Source of the DNA: HRBIN12 sp964447335
GTDB taxonomy: Bacteria > Actinomycetota > UBA4738 > HRBIN12
Direction: 5' to 3'
DNA length: 64,000 nucleotides
NCBI GenBank assembly: GCA_964447335.1
Contig: CAYUSA010000005.1
Location: 21,166 to 85,165, forward strand
This document shows, piece after piece, positions 15,495 to 23,980 of this stretch. A model generated the notes under the pieces. That model was not told the DNA's origin. It did no database searches and worked only from the letters and a program-made list of their open reading frames with translations. Within the stretch, counting starts at the first letter, position 1; each line of letters begins with the position of its first letter. Position numbers and translations under genes: made by a program.

Positions 15495-16788
15495 ACCTCG
15501 TGCAGGCCTCCTCGGGCGACAGGCCCTCGAGCAGCCCGATCTCCGTGCGCTTCAGGCTCAGGTAGCAGTCGAGGAGGTCCTTCGAGAACCACCCACGGAC
15601 GACATCGTCGTTCTCGAGCTCGGTCAGCGCCTGCTCGAGGGAGTGCGGCAGCGGGCGCACCCCCATCCGTCGCGCCTCCTCCTCCGAGAGCGTCGACGGG
15701 TCCTGCTGCACGAGCTCGGGGACGTCGTACCTCTCGCGGATCCCCTGCAGGCCCGCCAGGACCAGCACGCCGAGCGCGAGATGCGGGCACGCGGCGGCGT
15801 CGGCCGCTCGGAACTCCAGGTTGAGCTGCGCCGCGGGGTCCGAGCCCGGCAGGTCGATCGTCGGCGCGATCCGCACGGCGGCCTCGCGGTTCCGCTCGGC
15901 GAACACGGTGGAGGCGGCGCTCCACCGGTGGGGCGTGAGCCGAAGGTACGAGACGACGCTCGGCGCGGTGATCGCGCACAGGGCGGGGAGGTGGCGCAAG
16001 ATCCCGGCCGTGAACCGGCCGGCGGCCTCGCTCACGCGGCCGGGTCGCGACGCGTCGAACGTCGCGGGCTGCCCGTCCGGGTCGAGGAAGCTGAGGTGGA
16101 TGTGGACGCCGTTGCCGACGCCCGCGGGATCCACGATCGGCGCGAACGTGGCTCGGTAGCCCATGCGCCGGCCGACCTCCCGCGCGATCTCGCGGATGAT
16201 CGACGCTCGGTCGGCGCCGGTGACGCCCTCGGCGGGGCTACACGTCATCTCGAACTGCCCCGGCCCGTACTCGGGCAGGAACATCTCGGGCTCCTGGCCC
16301 GCCTGCGCGAGCCCGGCCATCATGAGCGGGCCGAACGGCTCCACGAGGCGGTGCGCCTCCATCGAGAAGCCGGGCCCCTGCGTCGCGCCGCGCAGGAAGA
16401 TCTCCTGCTCGAACCCCGAGACGACCCGCAGCCCCGCCTCGGACTCGAGCCGCGCGAGCGCGTCCTTCAGGAAGGTCCGGGGGCACGCGTCCCACGGCGA
16501 GCCGTCGGTGTTCGTCGCGTCGCACAGGTAGAAGTGCAGCGGGCTCGCGTCGGGCCACAGGTCGACGCGGGTCTTCGTGGACGGGTCGGGCATGAGCCGC
16601 AGGTCGCCCAACGGTCCCCACGGGTTCGGATCGGCGATCGGGCCGAACGCCGTCAGCGCCTGGTCCGCGGGGACCCAGCCGACGCCGCTCGCCAGCCGGG
16701 CGTCCAGGTCGCCCACGGGGAACCCGCGCCCGCGGCTGAGGCCCGACAGGTCGGTGTGCAGGAACATGACGAGCTCGTCACCGGGCAT
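15478..16788 (-). CDS. Glutamine-synthetase-family ligase (FluG C-domain / gamma-glutamyl amine synthetase-like)
   Basis: 436 residues. Active-site segments are intact: GFEQEIFL (metal Glu pair), EYGPGQFEMTC, GNGVHIHLSF (His pair), SYLRLTPHRWSAAS...ERNREAAVRI (ATP and glutamate binding) and NLEFRAADAAACPHLALGVLVLAG. The N-terminal beta-grasp is short, so this is a GS-like ligase (as PuuA, IpuC, GlnA3 or FluG) rather than housekeeping GlnA. It would join glutamate to an amine using ATP. It overlaps LivMG upstream and the amidohydrolase downstream, tying the reaction to the imported substrate. The specific amine is unknown. Confidence 0.8.
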   Translation of the reverse strand: MPGDELVMFLHTDLSGLSRGRGFPVGDLDARLASGVGWVPADQALTAFGPIADPNPWGPLGDLRLMPDPSTKTRVDLWPDASPLHFYLCDATNTDGSPWDACPRTFLKDALARLESEAGLRVVSGFEQEIFLRGATQGPGFSMEAHRLVEPFGPLMMAGLAQAGQEPEMFLPEYGPGQFEMTCSPAEGVTGADRASIIREIAREVGRRMGYRATFAPIVDPAGVGNGVHIHLSFLDPDGQPATFDASRPGRVSEAAGRFTAGILRHLPALCAITAPSVVSYLRLTPHRWSAASTVFAERNREAAVRIAPTIDLPGSDPAAQLNLEFRAADAAACPHLALGVLVLAGLQGIRERYDVPELVQQDPSTLSEEEARRMGVRPLPHSLEQALTELENDDVVRGWFSKDLLDCYLSLKRTEIGLLEGLSPEEACTRYADVY

Positions 16789-18685
16789 CGGTCATCCCTC
16801 CGTCTGGTGGTGGACGGCGCTCGGCCGCCGGTTGGGTCGGTGGCGTGCGCGGGCTGCCGAGGTACGCGTCGATCACCCGCGGATCGTTGGCCACCTCCTC
16901 GGGGGAGCCCACGGCGATCGTCTTGCCCTCGCTCAGCACCTGGATGCGCTCGCACAGCTGCATGATGAGCCTGAGGTCGTGGTCGACGATCAGCACGGCG
17001 CATCCCAGATGGTCCCGGATCGCGTGGATGCTCGCGAGGAGCTCGTCGGACTCGGCCTCGTTCATGCCGGCGGCCGGCTCGTCCAGGAGCAGGAGCGAGG
17101 GCCGCCGGACCCCCGCGCGCGCGATCTCGGCGCGGCGCTGGACCCCGTACGCGAGGTTCCCCGCCAGCTCCTCGAGCACCGACTCGAGCATCATCGTCCG
17201 CACGAGCCGGTCGACCTCGGCGCCGTCGGACGCGACGGCCGCGGCCTCCACGTTCTCGAGGACGGTCAGCTCGGGGAACAGGCGGATGCTCTGGAACGTC
17301 CGCGCGATGCCCGAGCGCGCGATCCGGTACGCCGGCGCCCCGGTGACGTCGCGGCCGAGCAACGCGACGGTGCCGCCGTCCGGCGCGTACACGCCGGAGA
17401 GCACGTTCAGCAGCGTCGTCTTCCCCGATCCGTTCGGTCCGATGAGGCCGACGAGCTCGCCGGGGCGGACCACGATGTCGACGCCCGTCAGGGCGTGGAG
17501 CCCCTCGAACGACTTCGCGATGCCCTCGGCGACGAGCACCGGCTCCTCGCCGGACGGGCCCGCCGGCGCGCGCTCGACCGCCGCCGGCGCCGTCGCCTCG
17601 ACCGGCTCCGGCTCCGAGACGGACGGGACGGCCCGCCGGCGTCGCCACCGTGCCTGGAGCTTCCGCAGGACGTCGTCCGCTTCCCACCGACCGAACAGCC
17701 CCTGCGGGCGGAAGACCAGCATGAGGATGATCAGCAGGGCGATGGAGAACCGGACCAGGCCGGGGATGTGCGGGATCGAGATGCCGACGACCGTCCCGCC
17801 CTGCTCGATCTGCCCCAGCGTGTCCTCGACGAGGGTGACGATCGCCGCGCCGATCACGGCTCCGGTCACCGAGGCCCGGCCGCCGATCACCAGCATCGCC
17901 AGCAGCGCGAACGTCGAGTCGAAGAAGAACTCGTCGGGGCCGAACGCCACGAACGCCTGCGCCCACAATGCACCGCCGGCGCCCATGATCGCCGCCGAGA
18001 GCACCCAGGCGCCGAAGCGCGAGACGGGGACGTTGATGCCACTGGCCGCGGCCGCGAGCGGATCCTCGCGCGTGGCCTGGACGTGCAGGCCCGGCCTCGA
18101 GAACCGGTAGAGGCGGGCGACGAGCACGATGGTCACGAGCCCGGCGAGCGCGACCCAGGCGCTGGTTCTCGACGGGATGCCGTAGATGCCGATCGTCCCT
18201 CGCGTGAGGGAGCTCCAGTTCGACAGGACACTGTTGCCGACGACGAGGAGCGCGAGCGTGCCCATCGCCATCGCGGACTCGCGCATCCGCACCAGCGCGC
18301 CCCCCAGGATCGCGGCGACGATCGCCGCGAAGGCGGCTCCCAGGAGCACCGAGCCGATCAGACCCACCTGCACGTCCGCGAGCCAGTCGGGCAGCGTGGG
18401 GAGCTGTGTCAGCTTGATCGACGTCGGGATCGTGGTGAGCGCGGCCGTGTACGCGCCGATACCCATGAACGCGACGTGCCCGAACGAGATGATCCCGGTG
18501 TCGCCGGTGAACACCTGGAACCCCAGCACGAGGATCGCGTCCAGGTAGAAGCTGATCAGCGTCGTCTCGGCGAGCGACGAGCCCGAGGAGCGCACGAGCA
18601 CCCCGACGACCACCAGCGGGACGGCGAGCACCGCCCATCCGATGATCGAGGCGCGGAACCGGCCGGGTGAGAACAACCTCCCCAT
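16778..18685 (-). CDS. Branched-chain amino acid-type ABC transporter, permease-ATPase fusion (LivM-LivG)
   Basis: 635 residues. The first about 330 form a LivM-type permease with roughly ten hydrophobic segments (ending RPQGLFGRWEADD). A Pro/Glu/Ala linker follows, then a LivG-type ATPase from about residue 380: Walker A GPNGSGKTT, Q-loop RTFQSIRLFPELTVLENV, signature region NLAYGVQRRAEIARA, and Walker B LLLLDEPAAGMNEAE. The usual LivG signature LSYGQQ is here AYGVQ. Such fusions are known in actinobacteria. With LivH and LivF it makes a HAAT-type importer. It overlaps the ligase gene by 11 bp. Confidence 0.9.
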   Translation of the reverse strand: MGRLFSPGRFRASIIGWAVLAVPLVVVGVLVRSSGSSLAETTLISFYLDAILVLGFQVFTGDTGIISFGHVAFMGIGAYTAALTTIPTSIKLTQLPTLPDWLADVQVGLIGSVLLGAAFAAIVAAILGGALVRMRESAMAMGTLALLVVGNSVLSNWSSLTRGTIGIYGIPSRTSAWVALAGLVTIVLVARLYRFSRPGLHVQATREDPLAAAASGINVPVSRFGAWVLSAAIMGAGGALWAQAFVAFGPDEFFFDSTFALLAMLVIGGRASVTGAVIGAAIVTLVEDTLGQIEQGGTVVGISIPHIPGLVRFSIALLIILMLVFRPQGLFGRWEADDVLRKLQARWRRRRAVPSVSEPEPVEATAPAAVERAPAGPSGEEPVLVAEGIAKSFEGLHALTGVDIVVRPGELVGLIGPNGSGKTTLLNVLSGVYAPDGGTVALLGRDVTGAPAYRIARSGIARTFQSIRLFPELTVLENVEAAAVASDGAEVDRLVRTMMLESVLEELAGNLAYGVQRRAEIARAGVRRPSLLLLDEPAAGMNEAESDELLASIHAIRDHLGCAVLIVDHDLRLIMQLCERIQVLSEGKTIAVGSPEEVANDPRVIDAYLGSPRTPPTQPAAERRPPPDGGMTDAR

Positions 18686-18688
18686 CGC

Positions 18689-19579
18689 TCAGATCGCTTC
18701 GGCCGGCCGCCCGAGCAGGCCCTGCGGGCGCACGTACAGGATCGCGACGATCGCGAGCAGCGCGAGCGCCTGCGCGAAGGGCAGCAGCCCGCTCGGCAGC
18801 GTCGCCTGGAGGAACACCTCGAGCGTGCCGAGGAAGAAGCCGCCGACGACCGCCCCCGACAGGCTCCCCAGGCCGCCGATCACCGATGCGATGAACGCCT
18901 GCAGGATCGGGGTGAAGCCCATCGACGGGCTGACCGAGGTGAGGCGCGCGACCCACAGGACGCCGGCGATCCCCGCGAGCAGTCCCGAGATCGCGAACGC
19001 GAGCGACGTCACGCGGTTCGCTCGGATCCCCATGAGCCGCGCGGTGGGGAAGTCCTGCGCGGCCGCCCGCATCGCGAGCCCCGAGCGCGAGCGCCGCAGG
19101 AACAGCGTGAGCAGGAGCAGGCACGTGAACCCGACCCCGGCCGTGATGAGCGGGAGCACCCCGATCCGGATCGAGCCGAGCTGTATGGCGTCGTTGAACA
19201 GGTCGGGGATCGGCACGCCCTTGGGTCGGGGCGACACGGTCTGCCGGAACAGGTTCTGGATGATCTGGGACACGGCGAACGAGGTGAACAGCAGCGTGAG
19301 GAAGCTCGCGCGCCGCAGCGGACGGAACGCCACCAGCTCCATCCCCATCGAGGCGGCGGTCGCGCACGCGATCCCGAAGAGGGCCATCAGGAGGAACGAG
19401 GTGTCCCCTCCCGAGGCGAAGTACATCGCGTAGCCGGTGATCGTCACGAGCTCGCCGAACGCGAAGTTCAACAGACCCATCACGCCGTACACGACCGACA
19501 GGCCGAGCGCGAGCAGCGCGTAGATACTGCCGAGGCTGAGTGCGTTCACGAGTTGCTGGACGAGCTCGCGAGCCGACAT
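18689..19579 (-). CDS. Branched-chain amino acid-type ABC transporter permease LivH
   Basis: 296 residues with about eight hydrophobic helices. The LivH signature region is the N-terminal NALSLGSIYALLALGLSVVYGVMGLLNF, and the C-terminus is ILYVRPQGLLGRP. It pairs with the LivM-LivG fusion encoded 3 bp downstream to form the transmembrane channel of an importer for amino acids, amides or small polar ligands. The start ATG is preceded by a purine-rich site. Its substrate follows that of the binding protein and is unknown. Confidence 0.9.
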   Translation of the reverse strand: MSARELVQQLVNALSLGSIYALLALGLSVVYGVMGLLNFAFGELVTITGYAMYFASGGDTSFLLMALFGIACATAASMGMELVAFRPLRRASFLTLLFTSFAVSQIIQNLFRQTVSPRPKGVPIPDLFNDAIQLGSIRIGVLPLITAGVGFTCLLLLTLFLRRSRSGLAMRAAAQDFPTARLMGIRANRVTSLAFAISGLLAGIAGVLWVARLTSVSPSMGFTPILQAFIASVIGGLGSLSGAVVGGFFLGTLEVFLQATLPSGLLPFAQALALLAIVAILYVRPQGLLGRPAEAI

Positions 19580-19600
19580 CCGTCTCCCTTCCCTACGCGG

Positions 19601-20338
19601 TCAGGACCCTCCGGCCGACGCGAATCCCAAGTACGCGCGCTCGATCGAGCCCGTCTCCGCGAGCTCGCGCGCCGACCCGGAGAGCACCATCTGCCCCACG
19701 GCGAGCACGTACGCGCGGTCGGCGATCTCCAGGGCCCGGTGGACGTTCTGCTCGACGAGCAGGATGGTGACGCCCCTTGCGCGCAGCTCGGTCAGGAGCT
19801 GCATGATCTGCTCGACCACGATGGGGGCGAGCCCGAGCGAGGGCTCGTCGAGCAGCATGAGCGTCGGGCGCGACATCAGCGACCGGGCGACCACGAGCTG
19901 CCGTTGTTCGCCGCCCGAGAGCGTCCCGGCGCCCTGGGCGCTGCGCTCGGCCAGGAGGGGGAAGAGCTCGAGCACCTCGGCTAGGTCCGATCGGACGGCG
20001 GCGGCGTCGCGGCGCGAGATCGCGCCCACCAGCAGGTTCTCCTGCACCGTCATCCGGGGGAACACGTGCCGGCCCTCGGGCACGAGCGAGATCCCCTTGC
20101 GGACGAGGGCCTCCGGAGACGAGCCCTCGATGCGATCTCCGAGGAACGAGATCGTGCCGTCGTGCACCCGAACGGCGCCGGTGATCGACCGAAGCAGGGT
20201 CGACTTGCCGGCGCCGTTCGGTCCGAGCACGGCGACGATCTCCCCCTCCTCGACCCGCAGCGTGACGCCTCGGAGCGCACGGATCGCGCCGTACGCGACC
20301 GAGAGGTCATCGACCTCGAGGAAGGGTGCTGCCTGCAT
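19601..20338 (-). CDS. Branched-chain amino acid-type ABC transporter ATP-binding protein LivF
   Basis: 245 residues. Walker A is GPNGAGKSTLL, signature LSGGEQRQLVVARSLMS, Walker B LMLLDEPSLGLAPIVVEQIM. The EPSLGLAP block marks the LivF type. It couples ATP hydrolysis to import with the LivG domain of the fusion. The start codon is directly behind the LivK stop with no gap, so it is probably read by coupling. The next gene, LivH, starts 21 bp further on. Confidence 0.9.
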   Translation of the reverse strand: MQAAPFLEVDDLSVAYGAIRALRGVTLRVEEGEIVAVLGPNGAGKSTLLRSITGAVRVHDGTISFLGDRIEGSSPEALVRKGISLVPEGRHVFPRMTVQENLLVGAISRRDAAAVRSDLAEVLELFPLLAERSAQGAGTLSGGEQRQLVVARSLMSRPTLMLLDEPSLGLAPIVVEQIMQLLTELRARGVTILLVEQNVHRALEIADRAYVLAVGQMVLSGSARELAETGSIERAYLGFASAGGS

Positions 20339-21517
20339 CTAGCCGACCGTGGGCACGTAGTCCGGGTAGGCGCTGCCGCCGCACGTGAAGTCGGTCCCGT
20401 CCACGACGATGATCCAGGCGGGCTTCTCGGAGCGACGGGTCTCGGGGTCCATCGTGATCGGGCCGGTCACGCCCTCGTAGTTCAGGGACGACAGCCCGTC
20501 GATGATGGCCTGCGGCTCGGCGCTGTCCGCGGCTTCGATCACGCTCTTCAGCGCGTAGATCTCGTCGTAGCCGAGCGCGGTCACGATCGAGACCGGGTCC
20601 TCGCCGATCGCCTCGCGGTACGCGTCGTAGAAGGTCTGCAGCGGCGTCTCCGGCTCCGGCGGGCAACCGGACGCGGTGAAGACCATGCCGTCGAGCGCCT
20701 CGGCGCCGGCCTCCTTCAGCGACTCGTCGTAGTTGCCGTCGGTCGACAGGACCGGCAGCGTCACGCCGGCCTGGCGGAGCTGCCGCATGAACACCTGCGT
20801 GTCCGGCGGGAACATCGGCGTGAAGATGACGTCGGGCTGCGGGTCGGCGTTCTGCAGCTTCGTCACGACGGCCGAGAAGTCACCCGCGCCGATCACGTAC
20901 GAGTCCTCGCCGACCACCGTGCCACCCGCCCGCTCGAACGTCTCGCGGAAGTAGGTCGGCAGGTTGGCGGTGTACGGGTAGTCGGGGGAGCGGAGCAGGT
21001 AGGCGGTCTGGTACCCCTGCTCGATCGCGTAGTCGGCGAGCACCGCTCCCTGGACGTTGTCGCTCATGACGAGCTGGAAGGCGCACTCGCCCATGTCGCC
21101 GACCAGCGTGGGCGCCGTGCCGTCGCCGGTCGAGACGGGGATGCCGCTCTCGCAGGCGAGCGTGCCCTCGGCGACCGCGGCGTCCCCCGTGGTCCCCATG
21201 AGGTACACGACGTTCTCACCGATCAGCCGCTGCGTGACCTTCGTGGTCTCGGTCACGTCGTTGCGCTGGTCGATGACCTTCAGCTCGAGCTGACGGCCGA
21301 GCACGCCGCCGGCGGCGTTGATCTCGTCGATCGCGAACTGCGCGCCGTCGCGCATCGGCACGTCGTAGTACGAATACGTGGAGCTCAGGTCGGCCGGGAA
21401 GCCGATCACGATCGGCCCCTCGCCGTCCCCACCATCGCCCTCGTCCCCACCCGCGCAGGCGGCGGCCGTCAACGCCAGCACCAGCGCGAGGGGGAGGACG
21501 AAACTCTTCCGCGTCAT
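20339..21517 (-). CDS. ABC transporter substrate-binding lipoprotein (LivK type)
   Basis: 392 residues. A signal peptide ends in the lipobox AAAC, followed by a Gly/Asp-rich linker, so it is tethered to the outer membrane face. The periplasmic-binding fold type I (Peripla_BP_6) shows EINAAGGVLGRQLELKVIDQRND, the hallmark of Leu/Ile/Val-binding proteins, and DVIFTPMFPPDTQVFMRQLR. It heads the leftward operon livK-livF-livH-livMG-ligase-amidohydrolase-aminotransferase and is transcribed divergently from an RpiR-type regulator. The ligand is unknown; this family binds amides, urea, aromatic acids and amino acids. Confidence 0.85.
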   Translation of the reverse strand: MTRKSFVLPLALVLALTAAACAGGDEGDGGDGEGPIVIGFPADLSSTYSYYDVPMRDGAQFAIDEINAAGGVLGRQLELKVIDQRNDVTETTKVTQRLIGENVVYLMGTTGDAAVAEGTLACESGIPVSTGDGTAPTLVGDMGECAFQLVMSDNVQGAVLADYAIEQGYQTAYLLRSPDYPYTANLPTYFRETFERAGGTVVGEDSYVIGAGDFSAVVTKLQNADPQPDVIFTPMFPPDTQVFMRQLRQAGVTLPVLSTDGNYDESLKEAGAEALDGMVFTASGCPPEPETPLQTFYDAYREAIGEDPVSIVTALGYDEIYALKSVIEAADSAEPQAIIDGLSSLNYEGVTGPITMDPETRRSEKPAWIIVVDGTDFTCGGSAYPDYVPTVG

Positions 21518-21613
21518 CGAACCCTCCCGGGTCGATCGGGCGCCGCCCCCGCGGCAGCGCGGTCTGTAGGGACTTGTACGCCCCTGCCGGACACGGTGTC
21601 AAGCGCGTTACGG

Positions 21614-21643
21614 TTGACCTGCAAAGCCGAGGCGGTGTAAGAC
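21614..21643 (+). promoter_or_regulatory. Putative sigma70-type promoter of the RpiR regulator gene
   Basis: TTGACC (21614-21619) and TAAGAC (21638-21643) are separated by 18 bp, in the divergent region between livK and the regulator. The regulator GTG at 21676 follows a strong GGAGGAGG site. No clear operator dyad was identified. Confidence 0.4.
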
Positions 21644-21675
21644 TCGTAACCGGGTTGGACGGAGGAGGAGAGCGG

Positions 21676-22587
21676 GTGGCCAAGGCGGTCGGGAGGACCA
21701 AGCCGATCCCCATCAGCGAGCTGACGCGCGACCGGATGGGCTCGGTGACGCCGGCCGAGCGCCGCGTCGCCCGAGCGCTCCTCGCAGCCTATCCCGTCGC
21801 CGGGCTCGAGAGCCTGAGCCAGCTCGCCGCCCAAGCCGGGGTTGCGGCGCCCACCGTGCTGCGGTTCGTCCGCAAGCTCGGCTTCGACGGCTTCCCTGAC
21901 TTCCAGAAGGCGCTGCGGGAGGAGGTCCAGGCCCGGATGACCTCCCCGCTGTCGCTGTACCGGACGCAAGCCCCGGGCGCGAAGGGCGAGATCCTGGGCG
22001 AGAGCCTGCGGACCTTCAAGCGGGCGCTGGACAAGACCTTCCACTCGGTGCCGGCGTCGGAGTTCCAGGCCGTCGTTCGCCTGCTCTCGGACGAGCGACG
22101 GCGGGTGTTCCTGACCGGCGGCCGGTTCAGCCAGCTCCTCGCGCACTACCTCTACGGGCAGCTGAAGATGCTGCGGCCGGGATGTGTCCTCGTCGGCGCG
22201 ACGTTCGACCCACGCACGCACGTGCTCGTCGACATCGGGCGCGGCGACGTCGTGTGCGTCTTCGACTTCCGTCGCTACCAGGAGGACACCGTCGTGTTCG
22301 GGCGGGCGGCCGCCGCGCGCGGCGCCACGATGATCGTCATCACCGACCCGTGGCTGTCGCCCGTCGCGGAGGTAGCCGACCACGTCCTCACCGCATATCC
22401 CGATGCGCCGTCACCCTTCGATTCGATGCTCGGTGGCTTCGCGCTCACCGAGGCCGTGGTGGCGGGCGTGGTCGCCAGGCTGGGAGAGCGGGGGCGCCGG
22501 CGCGTCGAGGCCGTGGAGACCGCCCAGGCCGATCCGACGGCGGTGACGCCCTCCGGCACGAAGAGGGCTCGTGCCCGCCCGAGCTGA
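21676..22587 (+). CDS. MurR/RpiR-family transcriptional regulator
   Basis: 303 residues from the GTG at 21676, chosen for the GGAGGAGG Shine-Dalgarno just upstream; an ATG 102 nt earlier is in frame but lies within the promoter. The N-terminal HTH_6 domain contains TPAERRVARALLAAYP and SLSQLAAQAGVAAPTVLRFVRKLGF. The C-terminal SIS domain (from about residue 115) shows VFLTGGRFSQLLAHYLYGQL and ARGATMIVITDPWLSPVA. RpiR regulators sense phosphosugars or other small ligands. Divergence from livK suggests it controls the import/catabolic operon. It overlaps the M20 peptidase gene by 17 bp. Confidence 0.85.
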   Translation: MAKAVGRTKPIPISELTRDRMGSVTPAERRVARALLAAYPVAGLESLSQLAAQAGVAAPTVLRFVRKLGFDGFPDFQKALREEVQARMTSPLSLYRTQAPGAKGEILGESLRTFKRALDKTFHSVPASEFQAVVRLLSDERRRVFLTGGRFSQLLAHYLYGQLKMLRPGCVLVGATFDPRTHVLVDIGRGDVVCVFDFRRYQEDTVVFGRAAAARGATMIVITDPWLSPVAEVADHVLTAYPDAPSPFDSMLGGFALTEAVVAGVVARLGERGRRRVEAVETAQADPTAVTPSGTKRARARPS

Positions 22588-23782
22588 CGCCGACGCCCTC
22601 GACCTCCGCGCGCTCGAGGCCTCGCTCCGCGGGTCGTGGGAGCGGTGGCTCGAGGATCTCGGCACGATCGTCGGGATCGACTCCGGCTCGTACAGCCCGA
22701 CAGGGGTGAACGCCGTCGTCGACGTGATGCTGCGATGGATGCGGGAACGCGGCTGGACCGTGGAGCGCCACCCATGCGGACCGCTCCCGGATGGGACCGA
22801 GCTCGGCGACGTCCTCGTCGGGCGGCTCCAGGGAACGGGCGAAGGCTCGATCCTGCTCATCGGGCACACGGACACGGTGTTCGCGGACGGGGTCGCGGCC
22901 GAGCGCCCGATGCGCGTCGAGGACGGGCGTGCCTACGGCCCCGGCGTGTGCGACATGAAGGGTGGCCTGCTCGTCGGTCTCGCCGCCGTGGGCGCGCTCC
23001 GAGAGGCCGGGTTCGACGGGTTCCGGCAGATCACGTTCGTCGTGAACCCCGACGAGGAGATCGGCTCGCCGGGCTCGGGTCCGCTGATCCGCCGTGAGGC
23101 GACCGCGCACGACGTCGCGTTCGTGCTCGAGGCCGCCCGGGAGAACGGCGCGATCGTCTCGGCTCGCAAGGGCGTGACGACGGGGATGGTCCGCCTCGTC
23201 GGTCGGGCCGCACACGCGGGCGTGGAGCCGGAGCGAGGCCGCAGCGCGCTCGCCGCCGCCGCGCACCTGCTCCTCGCGTTGCAGGATCTCAACGAGCCCA
23301 TGGCCGGCACGAGCGTCAACGTGGGCGTGCTCCGTGGCGGGACCCGCAGCAACGTCGTGGCCGAGCACGCCGAGATGGAGATCGAGCTCCGCGCGACCGC
23401 CGCCGCGAACCAGGATGCGGCCGAGGCCAAGGTGCGGCGACTCGTCGCCACGCCCTGGGTCGACGGCGTCGACGCGGAGGTGACCCTCGTCCGCGAGCAT
23501 CATCCGATGGAACGGACGCCGGCGATCGGCCGGCTGGTCGAACTGGCGCGCGGCATCGCCCGCGAGCTCGGCTTCGAGCTCCAAGACGAGGCGACCGGCG
23601 GCGTCTCGGACGCCAACGCGATCGCCGCCGTCGGCGTGCCCGTGCTCGACGGCCTCGGCCCGATCGGCGGCGACGACCACTCAGACAAGGAGTGGATCGA
23701 CCTGGAGACGGTCCCGACCCGGATCGCGCTCCTCGCCGGGCTGATTGCTGGAGTGGCTGGCAGCAAGGCCGCGCTCCGCTAG
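22571..23782 (+). CDS. M20-family metallopeptidase (glutamate carboxypeptidase/ArgE-like)
   Basis: 403 residues from GTG, overlapping the regulator end. Zinc-site motifs are LIGHTDTVF (His), YGPGVCDMKGG (bridging Asp), NPDEEIGSPGS (catalytic Glu pair), LEAARENGAIVSARKG (Glu) and GGDDHSDKEWI near the C-terminus (His). The central VRLVGRAAHAGVEPERGRSAL is the lid/dimerisation domain. The family (carboxypeptidase G2, ArgE, DapE) removes a terminal Glu or an acyl group. Next to a gamma-glutamyl ligase-like gene it may release glutamate, or an imported acyl-amino acid, in the same pathway (inference). Confidence 0.85.
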   Translation: MPARADADALDLRALEASLRGSWERWLEDLGTIVGIDSGSYSPTGVNAVVDVMLRWMRERGWTVERHPCGPLPDGTELGDVLVGRLQGTGEGSILLIGHTDTVFADGVAAERPMRVEDGRAYGPGVCDMKGGLLVGLAAVGALREAGFDGFRQITFVVNPDEEIGSPGSGPLIRREATAHDVAFVLEAARENGAIVSARKGVTTGMVRLVGRAAHAGVEPERGRSALAAAAHLLLALQDLNEPMAGTSVNVGVLRGGTRSNVVAEHAEMEIELRATAAANQDAAEAKVRRLVATPWVDGVDAEVTLVREHHPMERTPAIGRLVELARGIARELGFELQDEATGGVSDANAIAAVGVPVLDGLGPIGGDDHSDKEWIDLETVPTRIALLAGLIAGVAGSKAALR

Positions 23783-23980
23783 AGCGACACCCGGGGTTCG
23801 CAGCGTCGACACATCCTCAACATCCGCACACGAACGCGTGATAGGCGAGGTTGAAGGGCGGCTGGCGGCCGCCCCACCACAAAGTGCTCCGGCGCCCGCC
23901 GTTTGATGACGAGAGGGGTTCAACGGCAGTCGGGCAGCCAAGCTACAGTCAACAATCGGAGGAGCTATGGAGGGGGCGGC

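Noticed and set aside
16653..19367. 904-codon minus-strand frame covering the Liv genes in another frame
   Set aside because: Shadow of livH and livMG, whose own frames have membrane helices and ATPase motifs; the shadow is Arg/Ala-rich without structure.
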